In this document: piece by piece, positions 1 to 7,355 of the stretch | Layout of the letters: the number at the start of each line of letters is the position of its first letter | Position numbering within the stretch: position 1 is the first letter of the stretch | Position numbers and translations under genes: made by a program | NCBI GenBank assembly: GCA_030597865.1 | Contig: JAUVQZ010000033.1 | Span: 1 to 17,224 of the forward strand | Origin: Pseudomonadota bacterium | GTDB lineage: Bacteria > Desulfobacterota > Desulfobulbia > Desulfobulbales > SURF-16 | Direction: 5' to 3' | Length of the DNA stretch: 17,224 nt | The notes under the pieces: generated by a model | The model's database searches: none | Seen by the model: the letters and a program-made list of their open reading frames with translations, nothing else | Told to the model about the DNA's origin: nothing

Positions 1-60
1 GTTGGTACAATCGGCCATTCTTAAAATATTCTCACTCTTATTCTTTTGCCAGTGACCGCC

Positions 61-2733
61 ATGCCAACCCCCGACTATCTGGTGGATGGTAGCGCCTATA
101 TATACAGGGCCTACCATGCCATCACGCCACTCACCAACAACAATGGTCTCGCCACCCACGCCGCCCTTGGTTTTATAAACACCCTGCTTCGGGTGATGAG
201 GGAAAAGTCCCCAACCCATATGGCCGTGGCCTTTGACATGAAGGGCCCCACCTTCCGACATCAGATCTACAGCGACTACAAGGCCAACCGACCGGCCATG
301 CCCGACGACCTCTCCTGCCAGATCCCCTACATCCATGCCCTGGTAGCCGCCCATAATATCCCCATCCTCAAAGAGGAGGGGGTGGAGGCCGATGACCTCA
401 TCGCCTCAGCAGCCAGGGCGTTAAACAAGCAGGGCCAGGAGGTGATCATTGTCTCCGGCGACAAGGACCTTCTGCTGCTCGTTGCCGACGGCATCACGGC
501 CTGGGAACCCATGAAGGATGTGAGCATGGACCAGGAGTTCATCCGCAACAAGTATGACATTGCCCCGGAGCAGCTCCTTGATTTTTTCGCCCTTATCGGC
601 GACACGTCGGACAACGTCCCCGGCGTCCCCGGAGTCGGCCCCAAGACCGCGGCCAAGCTCCTGGCAGAACATGGCAGCCTGGACAACCTTCTTGCCAATC
701 TTGATCGGCTCAAAAAGTCAAAACTTAAGGATAATCTCATCGCCAATCAGGAGCTCGCCCTGCTCTCCCGCACCCTGATCAGCCTCAAGGATGACCTTGA
801 GGTGCCGCAAACCCTGGCCGGTTACGAGATAAAACCAGCCAACACCCCGGAGCTCCAGCGCCTCTACAAGGAGCTTGAGTTCAACAAACTTCTCAAAGAG
901 ACCGGACCATCGGCCCAGTTTGACAAGAAAAACTTCCAGCTCCTGACCACGACCCAGGAGCTTGCTGAGCTCGCCAGCGACATTGCCAAGAGCCCCTTTC
1001 TGGTGCTTGATACAGAGACCACCTCCCTGGACCCCCTTGATGCCGAGCTGGTGGGCATTTCCCTTGCCATCAGCACGGACAAGGCCTGGTATATCCCCAT
1101 GGCCCACCGGGATGAAGAGGACAAGCTCCTGGCCAACCAGCTTGACCTGGCCCAGGTAAAAAAGCTCCTCGGCCCCCTGATTGCCGATAAGGAAATCGCC
1201 AAGATAGCCCACAACATTAAGTATGACCTGCGTGTCCTGGCCCATCACGATATGGAGATGTCCGGGCCCCTCTTTGACACCATGATCGCCTCCTACCTCC
1301 TTGACCCGGGCCGACGCTCCCATAAGCTTGATGATCTCAGCCTGGAGATCCTCGACATGGGCATGACCTCCTTTAGCGAGGTCACGGGCAAGGATAAACG
1401 GCCCAAGGCCTTTGCCTATGTCAGCCCTGACCAGGCCTGTGACTACTCCTGCGAGGATGTGGCCGCCACCCTGCTCCTGTGGAAAGAACTCCATCCCCAG
1501 CTTGACAGGATCGGCTGCTGGGATCTCTTTACCGAGGTGGAGATGGTCCTTGTTCCTATTCTCGCTGAGATGGAGGAAAACGGCATCCTGGCCGATCTCG
1601 ACCTCCTGAAAAGCCTCTCCGGCGAGTTCTCTGTTCTCATTAAGGAGCTGGAACGCTCCATCCATGGCCTGGCCGGCCAGGAGTTTAACATCAACTCACC
1701 CAAGCAGCTGGGCGCCATCCTCTTTGACAAGCTCGCGCTGCCCCATGGCAAAAAGACCAAGACCGGCTACTCCACCGATGTCAAGGTCCTGGAAAAACTG
1801 GCCGCCCACCACGATCTGCCGGCCGCGGTGCTCAACTACCGGTCGCTGACCAAGCTCAAATCCACCTATATCGATGCCCTCCAGGGCCAGATCCATCCCA
1901 CAACGGCTAGGATCCACACCTCCTTCAACCAGAGTGTGGCTGCCACCGGCAGGTTATCGAGCTCTAACCCCAATCTGCAGAACATCCCCATCCGCAGCAA
2001 AGAGGGCCAGCGGATCAGGGCCGCCTTTATTGCCCCGACCGACCACTTCTTTCTGGCCGCCGACTACTCCCAGATTGATCTGCGCGTCCTGGCCCATTAC
2101 TCCCAGGACGAGGCCCTGCTCAAGGCCTTTAACAGCGGCCAGGACATCCATAACCAGACCGCCGGCGAGATCTTCCAGGTCAGCCCCCTGCTCATCACCT
2201 CCCAGATGCGGCGGGTGGCCAAGTCGATAAATTTTGGCATTGTCTACGGCATGAGCGCCTTTGGCCTCTCCAACCAGCTGCGGATCAGCCGTAAGGAGGC
2301 ACAAACCTTCATCAACCGCTATTTTGAGCATTATAAGGGGGTGCAGAAATATATGGAGGAGATGGTGGCCCAGGCCAGGGAAGATGGTTTTGTCACCACC
2401 CTCTTGAACCGGCGCCGCAACCTGCCGGAGATCAACAGCACCAACAAGGCAAGGCGGGAATTTGCCGAGCGCACCGCCATTAACAGCCCCATCCAGGGCA
2501 CGGCCGCTGACATCATCAAACTGGCCACCATCAAGAGCCACCAGGTTCTTCAAGAAAAAAAGATGGCGGCCAAGCTGCTGCTCCAGATCCATGATGAACT
2601 TGTTTTTGAGGTTCCGGCCCCTGAGTTTGACGAGACAGCCGCCCTGGTCAAAGGGGCCATGGAATCGGTCCTTAAACTTGACGTGCCCCTCTTAATAAAC
2701 ATTTCTCAGGGGGTAAACCTGGCAAAGGCTTGA
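61..2733 (+). CDS. polA: DNA polymerase I
   Basis: Replication and repair polymerase with 5' nuclease, proofreading exonuclease and polymerase modules, about 890 residues (normal for the family). The N-terminal 5' nuclease shows LVDGSAYIYRAYH, EGVEADDL, SGDKDLLLL and GDTSDNVPGVPGVGPKTA. The 3'-5' exonuclease looks active: D317/E319 in LDTETTS, the NIKYDLRVL block, and Y462...D466 in the YxxxD motif. The polymerase domain has motif A DYSQIDLR (D668), motif B with K721, F725 and Y729, and motif C IHDE (844-846). Residue 673 is Asp where the family usually has Glu (E. coli E710, the steric gate). The ATG at 61 is chosen because homologues begin just before the LVDGSAY block; an in-frame TTG at 46 is possible, and neither has a strong Shine-Dalgarno sequence. 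It ends 233 bp before the chaperone gene. Confidence 0.97.
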   Translation: MPTPDYLVDGSAYIYRAYHAITPLTNNNGLATHAALGFINTLLRVMREKSPTHMAVAFDMKGPTFRHQIYSDYKANRPAMPDDLSCQIPYIHALVAAHNIPILKEEGVEADDLIASAARALNKQGQEVIIVSGDKDLLLLVADGITAWEPMKDVSMDQEFIRNKYDIAPEQLLDFFALIGDTSDNVPGVPGVGPKTAAKLLAEHGSLDNLLANLDRLKKSKLKDNLIANQELALLSRTLISLKDDLEVPQTLAGYEIKPANTPELQRLYKELEFNKLLKETGPSAQFDKKNFQLLTTTQELAELASDIAKSPFLVLDTETTSLDPLDAELVGISLAISTDKAWYIPMAHRDEEDKLLANQLDLAQVKKLLGPLIADKEIAKIAHNIKYDLRVLAHHDMEMSGPLFDTMIASYLLDPGRRSHKLDDLSLEILDMGMTSFSEVTGKDKRPKAFAYVSPDQACDYSCEDVAATLLLWKELHPQLDRIGCWDLFTEVEMVLVPILAEMEENGILADLDLLKSLSGEFSVLIKELERSIHGLAGQEFNINSPKQLGAILFDKLALPHGKKTKTGYSTDVKVLEKLAAHHDLPAAVLNYRSLTKLKSTYIDALQGQIHPTTARIHTSFNQSVAATGRLSSSNPNLQNIPIRSKEGQRIRAAFIAPTDHFFLAADYSQIDLRVLAHYSQDEALLKAFNSGQDIHNQTAGEIFQVSPLLITSQMRRVAKSINFGIVYGMSAFGLSNQLRISRKEAQTFINRYFEHYKGVQKYMEEMVAQAREDGFVTTLLNRRRNLPEINSTNKARREFAERTAINSPIQGTAADIIKLATIKSHQVLQEKKMAAKLLLQIHDELVFEVPAPEFDETAALVKGAMESVLKLDVPLLINISQGVNLAKA

Positions 2734-2966
2734 TGAAATAGCCTGAGTTGTGTAAAAACGTCATATTATTTTGTAATTATCATCGAAAATCAGCCCTTAT
2801 AAATCGGCATCTTGCTGCCGGCTACTGTACGGCCATCTGCCAATAAGTGAACGGTTGACAGTTTACGGTTTAAAGAAAAATCTATTTGGCGAGCAAACAT
2901 CCATGGACCGGCAGGAGCGAAGCGTCGGCTGTTAACCTGCTGAATACATTGTGAAGGATAAAAAAT

Positions 2967-4847
2967 ATGCTCGAACTTCTGCGTCAACAGGTCAAAAATC
3001 CCTTTTTCCAGGCCATTATTGTTGTCCTTATTCTGGTTTTCGTTTTCTTTGGCGCCGACATGGGTGGCGGCAACCAGCGCGATGCCGTGGCCACGGTTAA
3101 TGGCCAGGCCATCGGCTTTGCTGAGTACAGCAGAGAATACAGCCGTGCGGTTGACACCCTGCGCGACCAGTTTGGCGGTAAGCTGCCCAAAAACCTGATC
3201 CAGAGCCTGGGCATCAAGGAGCAGATTGTCCAGCGCCTCATCCAGCAGACCCTGATGACCCAGGGCGCCCAAGAGATGGGACTCCATGTCAGCAACTGGG
3301 AGATACAGGAAGAAATCATGGCGCAGCCCTTTTTCCAGGTGGATGGCCAATTTGACAGTGCCCGCTACAAGCAGCTCCTGGCCCAGAACAATATGGCCCC
3401 CAAAGAGTATGAGGAAAGCATGCGCCTGGATCTTCTCGGCCGCAAGGTCAGCCAGCGGCTCGGTGAATTTGCCGTTCTCACCGACTGGGAGATCGACCAA
3501 CGTTTCGCCTTTAACAACAACGAAATAAAACTGGCCTATGCGACCCTGGCCGCCTCTGATTTCAGCAAGGACATCATTGTCAATGACGATGAGCTCAGCA
3601 CCTATTTCGACCAGCACAAGGAGGCGTATAAGAGTGCTCCCCAGGTCAAAATAAAATATCTGGCCTTTGGTGTGGCTCAAGCCATGGAGACCATGACCTT
3701 CTCCGATGCCGAGATCAACGACTACTATCAGAGAAATATCACCACCTACCAGGAGGCTGAAAAACGGACGGCCCGCCATATCCTCATCAAAACGGACGGC
3801 ACCAACGACGAGGCCAAAAAGGCCGAGGCCGATGGCATCCTGCAAAAAATTAGGGATGGTGGCGATTTCAGCGCGCTGGCCAGGGAGTTCTCTGAGGATC
3901 CCGGTTCAGCAAGCCAGGGCGGGGAGCTGGGAACATTTAGCAGCGGCCAGATGGTGCCCACCTTTGACGACGCCGTATTCAGCCTGGCCAAAAACGAGGT
4001 GAGCGGGCCGATCAAGACCCGTTTCGGCTATCATATTATTGAGCTCCAGGATATTACTGCAGCAAAAACCACCCTGCTCTCCGAGGTCAGGGATACCATC
4101 GAGCGAACCTTGAAGCAGCAGCAGGCCAAGACAGCGGCCTTTGAGAATGCCGGCACTGCCTACGAAAAGATCTTCCAGGCCGGCAGCTTAGACAGGTATA
4201 GCGCCCAGGAAGGCGTTGCCCTGCTCAGCACCGATTTTTTCAGCCAGGCCACTCCCCCTGCCGAGCTGGCCGGTAAACGTCGCCTCATTGCCGAGACCTT
4301 CAACCTGGTCAAGGGTGACCTAAGCTCCCTTATTGAGGATGCCGACGGCTATTACATCATCTATATTGACGATGTCCGCCAACCCGTCGTCCCCCAGCTT
4401 AATGCGGTCAAAAAAGAGGTAACCATCGACTTTAAGGCGGCCAGGAGCATCGAGCTTGCCAAGGCCAAGGCCCTGGAAATCCTTGAGGCCTGCAAACAGG
4501 GGACAGAATTCAGGCAAGCCGTTGGCGAGGCAGGGGGCAGCATCAAGACCTCCCCCTGGTTCTCCAGGGCTAAACTCGGAATCAGCGCCCTGCCGGCTGC
4601 CATCAGCAGCCAGGGCTTCACCCTAAGTGAGGCCCATCCCTATCCCGAAACCATCGGCGTAGAGGGTAACAGCTTCTACGTCTATCGTTTTCAGGAAAAA
4701 CAGACCACCCCTTCCGCAGGCCAGACCGCCAAAGAGGCCTTCATAGCCACCCTGCACCAGGAAAAACAGCTGACCACCCTGGAAAGCTGGCTCAACCATA
4801 TGATGCAGACCGGGGAGATCACCACCAACCCCACACTCATTGAGTAA
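2967..4847 (+). CDS. ppiD: PpiD/SurA-type peptidyl-prolyl isomerase, membrane anchored
   Basis: Periplasmic folding factor for exported proteins, 626 residues, close to E. coli PpiD (about 620). The short basic N-terminus is followed by one hydrophobic anchor (about residues 16-28) and then the SurA-N-like chaperone region (GGNQRDAVATVNGQAI onward). A single parvulin rotamase domain spans about 268-362, with ARHILIKT, the FSEDPGSASQGGELG block and FGYHIIELQD. The C-terminal half is a helical chaperone-like region without a second rotamase. The start has GAAGGA 8 nt upstream (2953-2958). A TTGACA hexamer at 2855-2860 could be a -35 box but no good -10 is seen at the right spacing. The gene ends at a strong terminator facing convergent genes. 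Family assignment is firm; the ppiD symbol rather than another SurA-like name is inferred from architecture. Confidence 0.88.
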   Translation: MLELLRQQVKNPFFQAIIVVLILVFVFFGADMGGGNQRDAVATVNGQAIGFAEYSREYSRAVDTLRDQFGGKLPKNLIQSLGIKEQIVQRLIQQTLMTQGAQEMGLHVSNWEIQEEIMAQPFFQVDGQFDSARYKQLLAQNNMAPKEYEESMRLDLLGRKVSQRLGEFAVLTDWEIDQRFAFNNNEIKLAYATLAASDFSKDIIVNDDELSTYFDQHKEAYKSAPQVKIKYLAFGVAQAMETMTFSDAEINDYYQRNITTYQEAEKRTARHILIKTDGTNDEAKKAEADGILQKIRDGGDFSALAREFSEDPGSASQGGELGTFSSGQMVPTFDDAVFSLAKNEVSGPIKTRFGYHIIELQDITAAKTTLLSEVRDTIERTLKQQQAKTAAFENAGTAYEKIFQAGSLDRYSAQEGVALLSTDFFSQATPPAELAGKRRLIAETFNLVKGDLSSLIEDADGYYIIYIDDVRQPVVPQLNAVKKEVTIDFKAARSIELAKAKALEILEACKQGTEFRQAVGEAGGSIKTSPWFSRAKLGISALPAAISSQGFTLSEAHPYPETIGVEGNSFYVYRFQEKQTTPSAGQTAKEAFIATLHQEKQLTTLESWLNHMMQTGEITTNPTLIE

Positions 4848-4913
4848 TTTTTTTGTTTTCTTTTTCTACCCTGCCGGGGCAACCCCTTGCTCTTCACATG
4901 GGAATGGCCACAT

Positions 4914-4950
4914 AAAAAAAGGCGCCGGATTTAATCCGGCGCCTTTTTTT
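4914..4950. terminator. Bidirectional rho-independent terminator
   Basis: A perfect 10-bp stem GGCGCCGGAT/ATCCGGCGCC (4921-4930 and 4934-4943) has a 3-nt loop and is flanked by seven A's and seven T's, so it has a T-tract in both directions. It separates the convergent ppiD and PilZ-like genes and can serve both. Confidence 0.93.
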
Positions 4951-4999
4951 ATGTATGCCTGCAGGAAGACCAACCACCTTCAGTTGGCAAAATAACAAC

Positions 5000-5413
5000 T
5001 CACCCGGTTGCCGTGTACCGCACTGACGATGACATTCTTCTTTTTCTTGATAAAACCCGCTTCAGGGTCATTTTATAGTCTATTTTCAGCTTATCCCCCC
5101 TGTGGATGGTGCTGCGTCCCATGGTGGAAAATTCCATGCCCTGGACCGTCATTGCCGTTATCTGAATCGGCCCGTGAAAATGTCCCTGTGAACAATTTTC
5201 AAAGTGGCCGCTATAACTGGTGGGTGTGATGGCTGACTTAGCAAACTCCAGCTCCAGGGCAAAGAGTTCACTGCAATGGCAGCGGAGCTTGACGATCGTC
5301 TTCTTACCCTCATACCTGGCCACGGATAGCGTATGCTTGCGGTGACAAACTGGACAGCGAACCACTATCAAACCTGTGGCGGTCACGGGCACGGTGAGGA
5401 GCTTCAGCCCCAT
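5000..5413 (-). CDS. PilZ-like protein with N-terminal Cys motifs (degenerate)
   Basis: A 137-residue soluble protein. An N-terminal half has CPVC (about 19-22) and CHC (about 45-47), suggesting a small metal-binding or disulfide-stabilised module, followed by a beta-rich half with GPIQITAMTVQGMEF and GDKLKIDYKMTL, which resembles the C-terminal PilZ barrel of Desulfobacterota proteins of this layout. The canonical c-di-GMP residues are not recognisable: no clear RxxxR, and the [D/N]xSxxG position reads AMTVQG. If PilZ, it is therefore probably a non-binding or divergent form. GAGGA (5424-5428) serves as the Shine-Dalgarno sequence. The start lies 6 nt after the stop of the J-domain gene, so the two are co-transcribed and perhaps translationally coupled. 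The assignment comes from remembered family pattern, not from a search. Confidence 0.55.
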   Translation of the reverse strand: MGLKLLTVPVTATGLIVVRCPVCHRKHTLSVARYEGKKTIVKLRCHCSELFALELEFAKSAITPTSYSGHFENCSQGHFHGPIQITAMTVQGMEFSTMGRSTIHRGDKLKIDYKMTLKRVLSRKRRMSSSVRYTATG

Positions 5414-5419
5414 GGCAGC

Positions 5420-5743
5420 TTAATCCTCACCCTGGCCCGGGCCCCAGACAGGGTCCTGACCAAAGCGGTTCATCCACCAGTCTTCGTCATCCACCTCCAG
5501 ATCAGACTCGGCCATGATCAGGGGAAATTCATAGGACTCGCAATAGCTGAGCAGGGCCTGATAGGCCTCGGTGACCTCCTGGATCTTGGCCCGGTTCTCC
5601 TCACCTTCACCGGCCAGATCAGGGTGATACTTCTTGATGAGCTCTCGAAAACCAGCCTTGATCTGACGCAGGGTTGCCCGGTCACCCAGACCAAAAAGCT
5701 CCTTGGCCCCTTCAATCTTCAACCATTGTCTCTTGCTGACCAT
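5420..5743 (-). CDS. Small J-domain (DnaJ-like) protein
   Basis: 107 residues consisting almost only of a J domain, which would stimulate the ATPase of a DnaK-type Hsp70. Helix II/III and the diagnostic HPD are visible: IKAGFRELIKKYHPDL, then the helix IQEVTEAYQALLSYCE. There is no Gly/Phe region, no zinc-finger domain and no substrate-binding C-terminus, so it is not the housekeeping DnaJ. The tail is acidic and aromatic (EVDDEDWWMNRFGQDP). AGGGGAG precedes the ATG. It is immediately upstream of the PilZ-like gene. The J domain is certain; the partner Hsp70 and client are unknown. Confidence 0.85.
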   Translation of the reverse strand: MVSKRQWLKIEGAKELFGLGDRATLRQIKAGFRELIKKYHPDLAGEGEENRAKIQEVTEAYQALLSYCESYEFPLIMAESDLEVDDEDWWMNRFGQDPVWGPGQGED

Positions 5744-5837
5744 TGCTGCTCCCCTCGTGCTAAGTAAACCTTTAATCTTCGCACCTGTGTCAATATCAGG
5801 TCTTGGTTACGTGAACAGCGTGTTACTCTTCAGGTTG

Positions 5838-5913
5838 TTAGCGGTTTAGGCTATAGGCTATTAGGGGCGCATGGGCCTATGTCTAGCGCCCCTAATAGCC
5901 TAAATCGCTAAAC
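5838..5913. repeat. Long imperfect inverted repeat
   Basis: Left arm 5838-5870 and right arm 5886-5913 pair over most of their length (GCTATTAGGGGCGC with GCGCCCCTAATAGC, then TTTAGGC with GCCTAAA). The left arm carries an extra 7-bp tandem copy of TAGGCTA. The loop is 5871-5885. It lies downstream of plsY and upstream of the J-domain gene. No T-tract follows, so it is not a classical terminator; it could be a transcript-stabilising hairpin or a small mobile repeat. Confidence 0.75.
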
Positions 5914-5927
5914 ACCTATGCAAAGAT

Positions 5928-6530
5928 TTACACTGTAGGAGGCGCATCCTTCTTCTTTTTAAAGCTCTTCTCCTCACCCCGCAAGAGACGACCGATATTC
6001 CCATGATGCTTGAGCCAGATCAGGCCAGTGACAAAGAGGGCAAGGTAGAAATAGGCCCCCACCCCGTATTGCAGCCAGACGAGAAGAGAAACCGTGGCAG
6101 CCGCCATTATTGAACCCAGGGAGACATAGCCGCTCAACGCCACGGCAACGACAAAGACAGCAATACCACCGGCCACGGCAATGAGATCAAGAAAGAGAAA
6201 AACCCCCAGGGCCGTGGCCACCCCCTTACCGCCTCGGAAACGGAGATAGACCGGGTAACAATGACCGACAAAGGCGGCAGAACCGCAGAGAAGAACCGTA
6301 CTGGAGGCAGCGCCGGCAGCCTGGGCAACGACCATGGGCAAGAAACCCTTAGCCGCATCGAGCAGCAAGGTGAAAGCCCCAAACTTCTTACCCGCCAGAC
6401 GGGTGACATTGGTGGCCCCGATATTACGCGAGCCAGAATCACGAACATCAATGCCTGCCATCTTGCCCAGCAGCAAGCCAAAGGGAATGGAGCCTGCCAG
6501 ATAGGCCAGAAATATTGCCAGATAATTCAT
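5928..6530 (-). CDS. plsY: Glycerol-3-phosphate acyltransferase PlsY
   Basis: Inner-membrane enzyme that transfers an acyl group from acyl-phosphate to glycerol-3-phosphate, making lysophosphatidic acid, the first step of phospholipid synthesis. It is 200 residues with several hydrophobic segments, as usual for PlsY. The three family motifs are present: GSIPFG with SGSRNIGATNVTRLAGK; GHCYPVYLRFRGGKGVAT; and KHHGNIGRLLRGEE near the C-terminus. The first motif reads RNIGATN where many members read NPGATN. The tail is lysine-rich (KSFKKKKD). AAGGA lies about 12 nt before the ATG, a slightly long spacing. It is divergent from the guanine deaminase and followed by a long inverted repeat. Confidence 0.95.
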   Translation of the reverse strand: MNYLAIFLAYLAGSIPFGLLLGKMAGIDVRDSGSRNIGATNVTRLAGKKFGAFTLLLDAAKGFLPMVVAQAAGAASSTVLLCGSAAFVGHCYPVYLRFRGGKGVATALGVFLFLDLIAVAGGIAVFVVAVALSGYVSLGSIMAAATVSLLVWLQYGVGAYFYLALFVTGLIWLKHHGNIGRLLRGEEKSFKKKKDAPPTV

Positions 6531-6670
6531 CTTATTTTCATATCCTTTTATGCTGAAAGTCGAAATTTAACCGCTAATCTAACATTTTTTCACGCAGCTT
6601 TCATTGTTATGCTACGATATTTTTTCTTGCGCATCATTACCCCTGGAACAGTTGAAGACAGGATACACCC

Positions 6671-7141
6671 TTGCCGGATCATCAAAAATTCATGGCCCGG
6701 GCCATTGGCCTGGCAGAAAAAAGTCTGGCCCATGGTGGCGGCCCCTTTGGCGCTGTCATTGTCAAAAACAACGAAATCATCGGCAGCGGTTCAAACCGGG
6801 TGACCCAGGACAATGATCCCACGGCCCACGCCGAAATGGTGGCCATCCGTGCCGCCTGCCAGGCGGTCAATAATTTTGAACTCGCAGGCTGCACCATCTA
6901 CGTCAATTGCGAGCCCTGCCCCATGTGCCTGTCTGCCCTTTACTGGGCGGGCATTAAGGAAATCTATTTTGGCGCTGACCGTCAAGACGCCGCTCATATT
7001 GGTTTTGCCGACAACTTCATCTACCAGGAGTTTGCCAAAGACCCTGCCGACAGGGAGATTGCCATGCACCAACTCATGCGTGACCAGGCCATGGGGGGCT
7101 TTAGGCTATGGGATGAACTGGAGGATAAGATTCCCTATTAA
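6671..7141 (+). CDS. guaD: Guanine deaminase (cytidine-deaminase fold)
   Basis: Zinc enzyme that hydrolyses guanine to xanthine in purine salvage/catabolism. It is 156 residues, the same length as the Bacillus subtilis enzyme and alignable end to end. Zinc ligands and proton shuttle are visible: H53-A-E55 in DPTAHAEM, and C83/C86 in CEPCPMC. The chain ends in Tyr156, matching the C-terminal Tyr of the B. subtilis domain-swapped dimer, and DNFIYQE is also shared. This separates it from tRNA adenosine deaminase TadA, which lacks that tail. The TTG start is preferred over ATG 6692 because AGGA (6660-6663) is well spaced and the N-terminus then matches the homologue. It stands alone, divergent from plsY. 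Confidence 0.87.
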   Translation: MPDHQKFMARAIGLAEKSLAHGGGPFGAVIVKNNEIIGSGSNRVTQDNDPTAHAEMVAIRAACQAVNNFELAGCTIYVNCEPCPMCLSALYWAGIKEIYFGADRQDAAHIGFADNFIYQEFAKDPADREIAMHQLMRDQAMGGFRLWDELEDKIPY

Positions 7142-7259
7142 AAGAGAAAAGGGAAACCTACAGAGAAAATCATTTTCTAATAACGGTAAGTTACTTACAT
7201 AATTAACAAATCTATCATCCCCTCTCTATTATTAAAAAAATACAAAAAAAATAGATCCA

Positions 7260-7308
7260 TTGACCTAGGTCAAAGCCTGGGGCTGGCAGATGCGATATGC
7301 TGTTTTCA
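7260..7308 (+). promoter_or_regulatory. Predicted HcpR/FNR-type operator and promoter of hcp
   Basis: A perfect 14-bp palindrome TTGACCTAGGTCAA (7260-7273) resembles CRP/FNR-family HcpR sites predicted upstream of hcp in sulfate reducers. A candidate -10 TATGCT lies at 7296-7301. That would place the start of transcription near 7308 and the palindrome centre at about -41.5, the standard class II activator position, in keeping with the lack of a clear -35 box. The upstream flank is very A/T-rich. Binding by HcpR is inferred. Confidence 0.7.
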
Positions 7309-7355
7309 ACAAATGACGACAAACCCGCTTTTCTAACCTTAAAGGAGGATTCAAT

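Noticed and set aside
718..1665. 315-codon open frame antisense to polA
   Set aside because: Shadow of the well-supported polA frame; no motif.
2790..3845. 351-codon open frame antisense to ppiD
   Set aside because: Shadow of the ppiD frame; the + strand product has complete domains and a good ribosome-binding site.
6671..7141. tRNA adenosine deaminase (tadA)
   Set aside because: Length and the C-terminal Tyr tail match guanine deaminase of the B. subtilis type instead.
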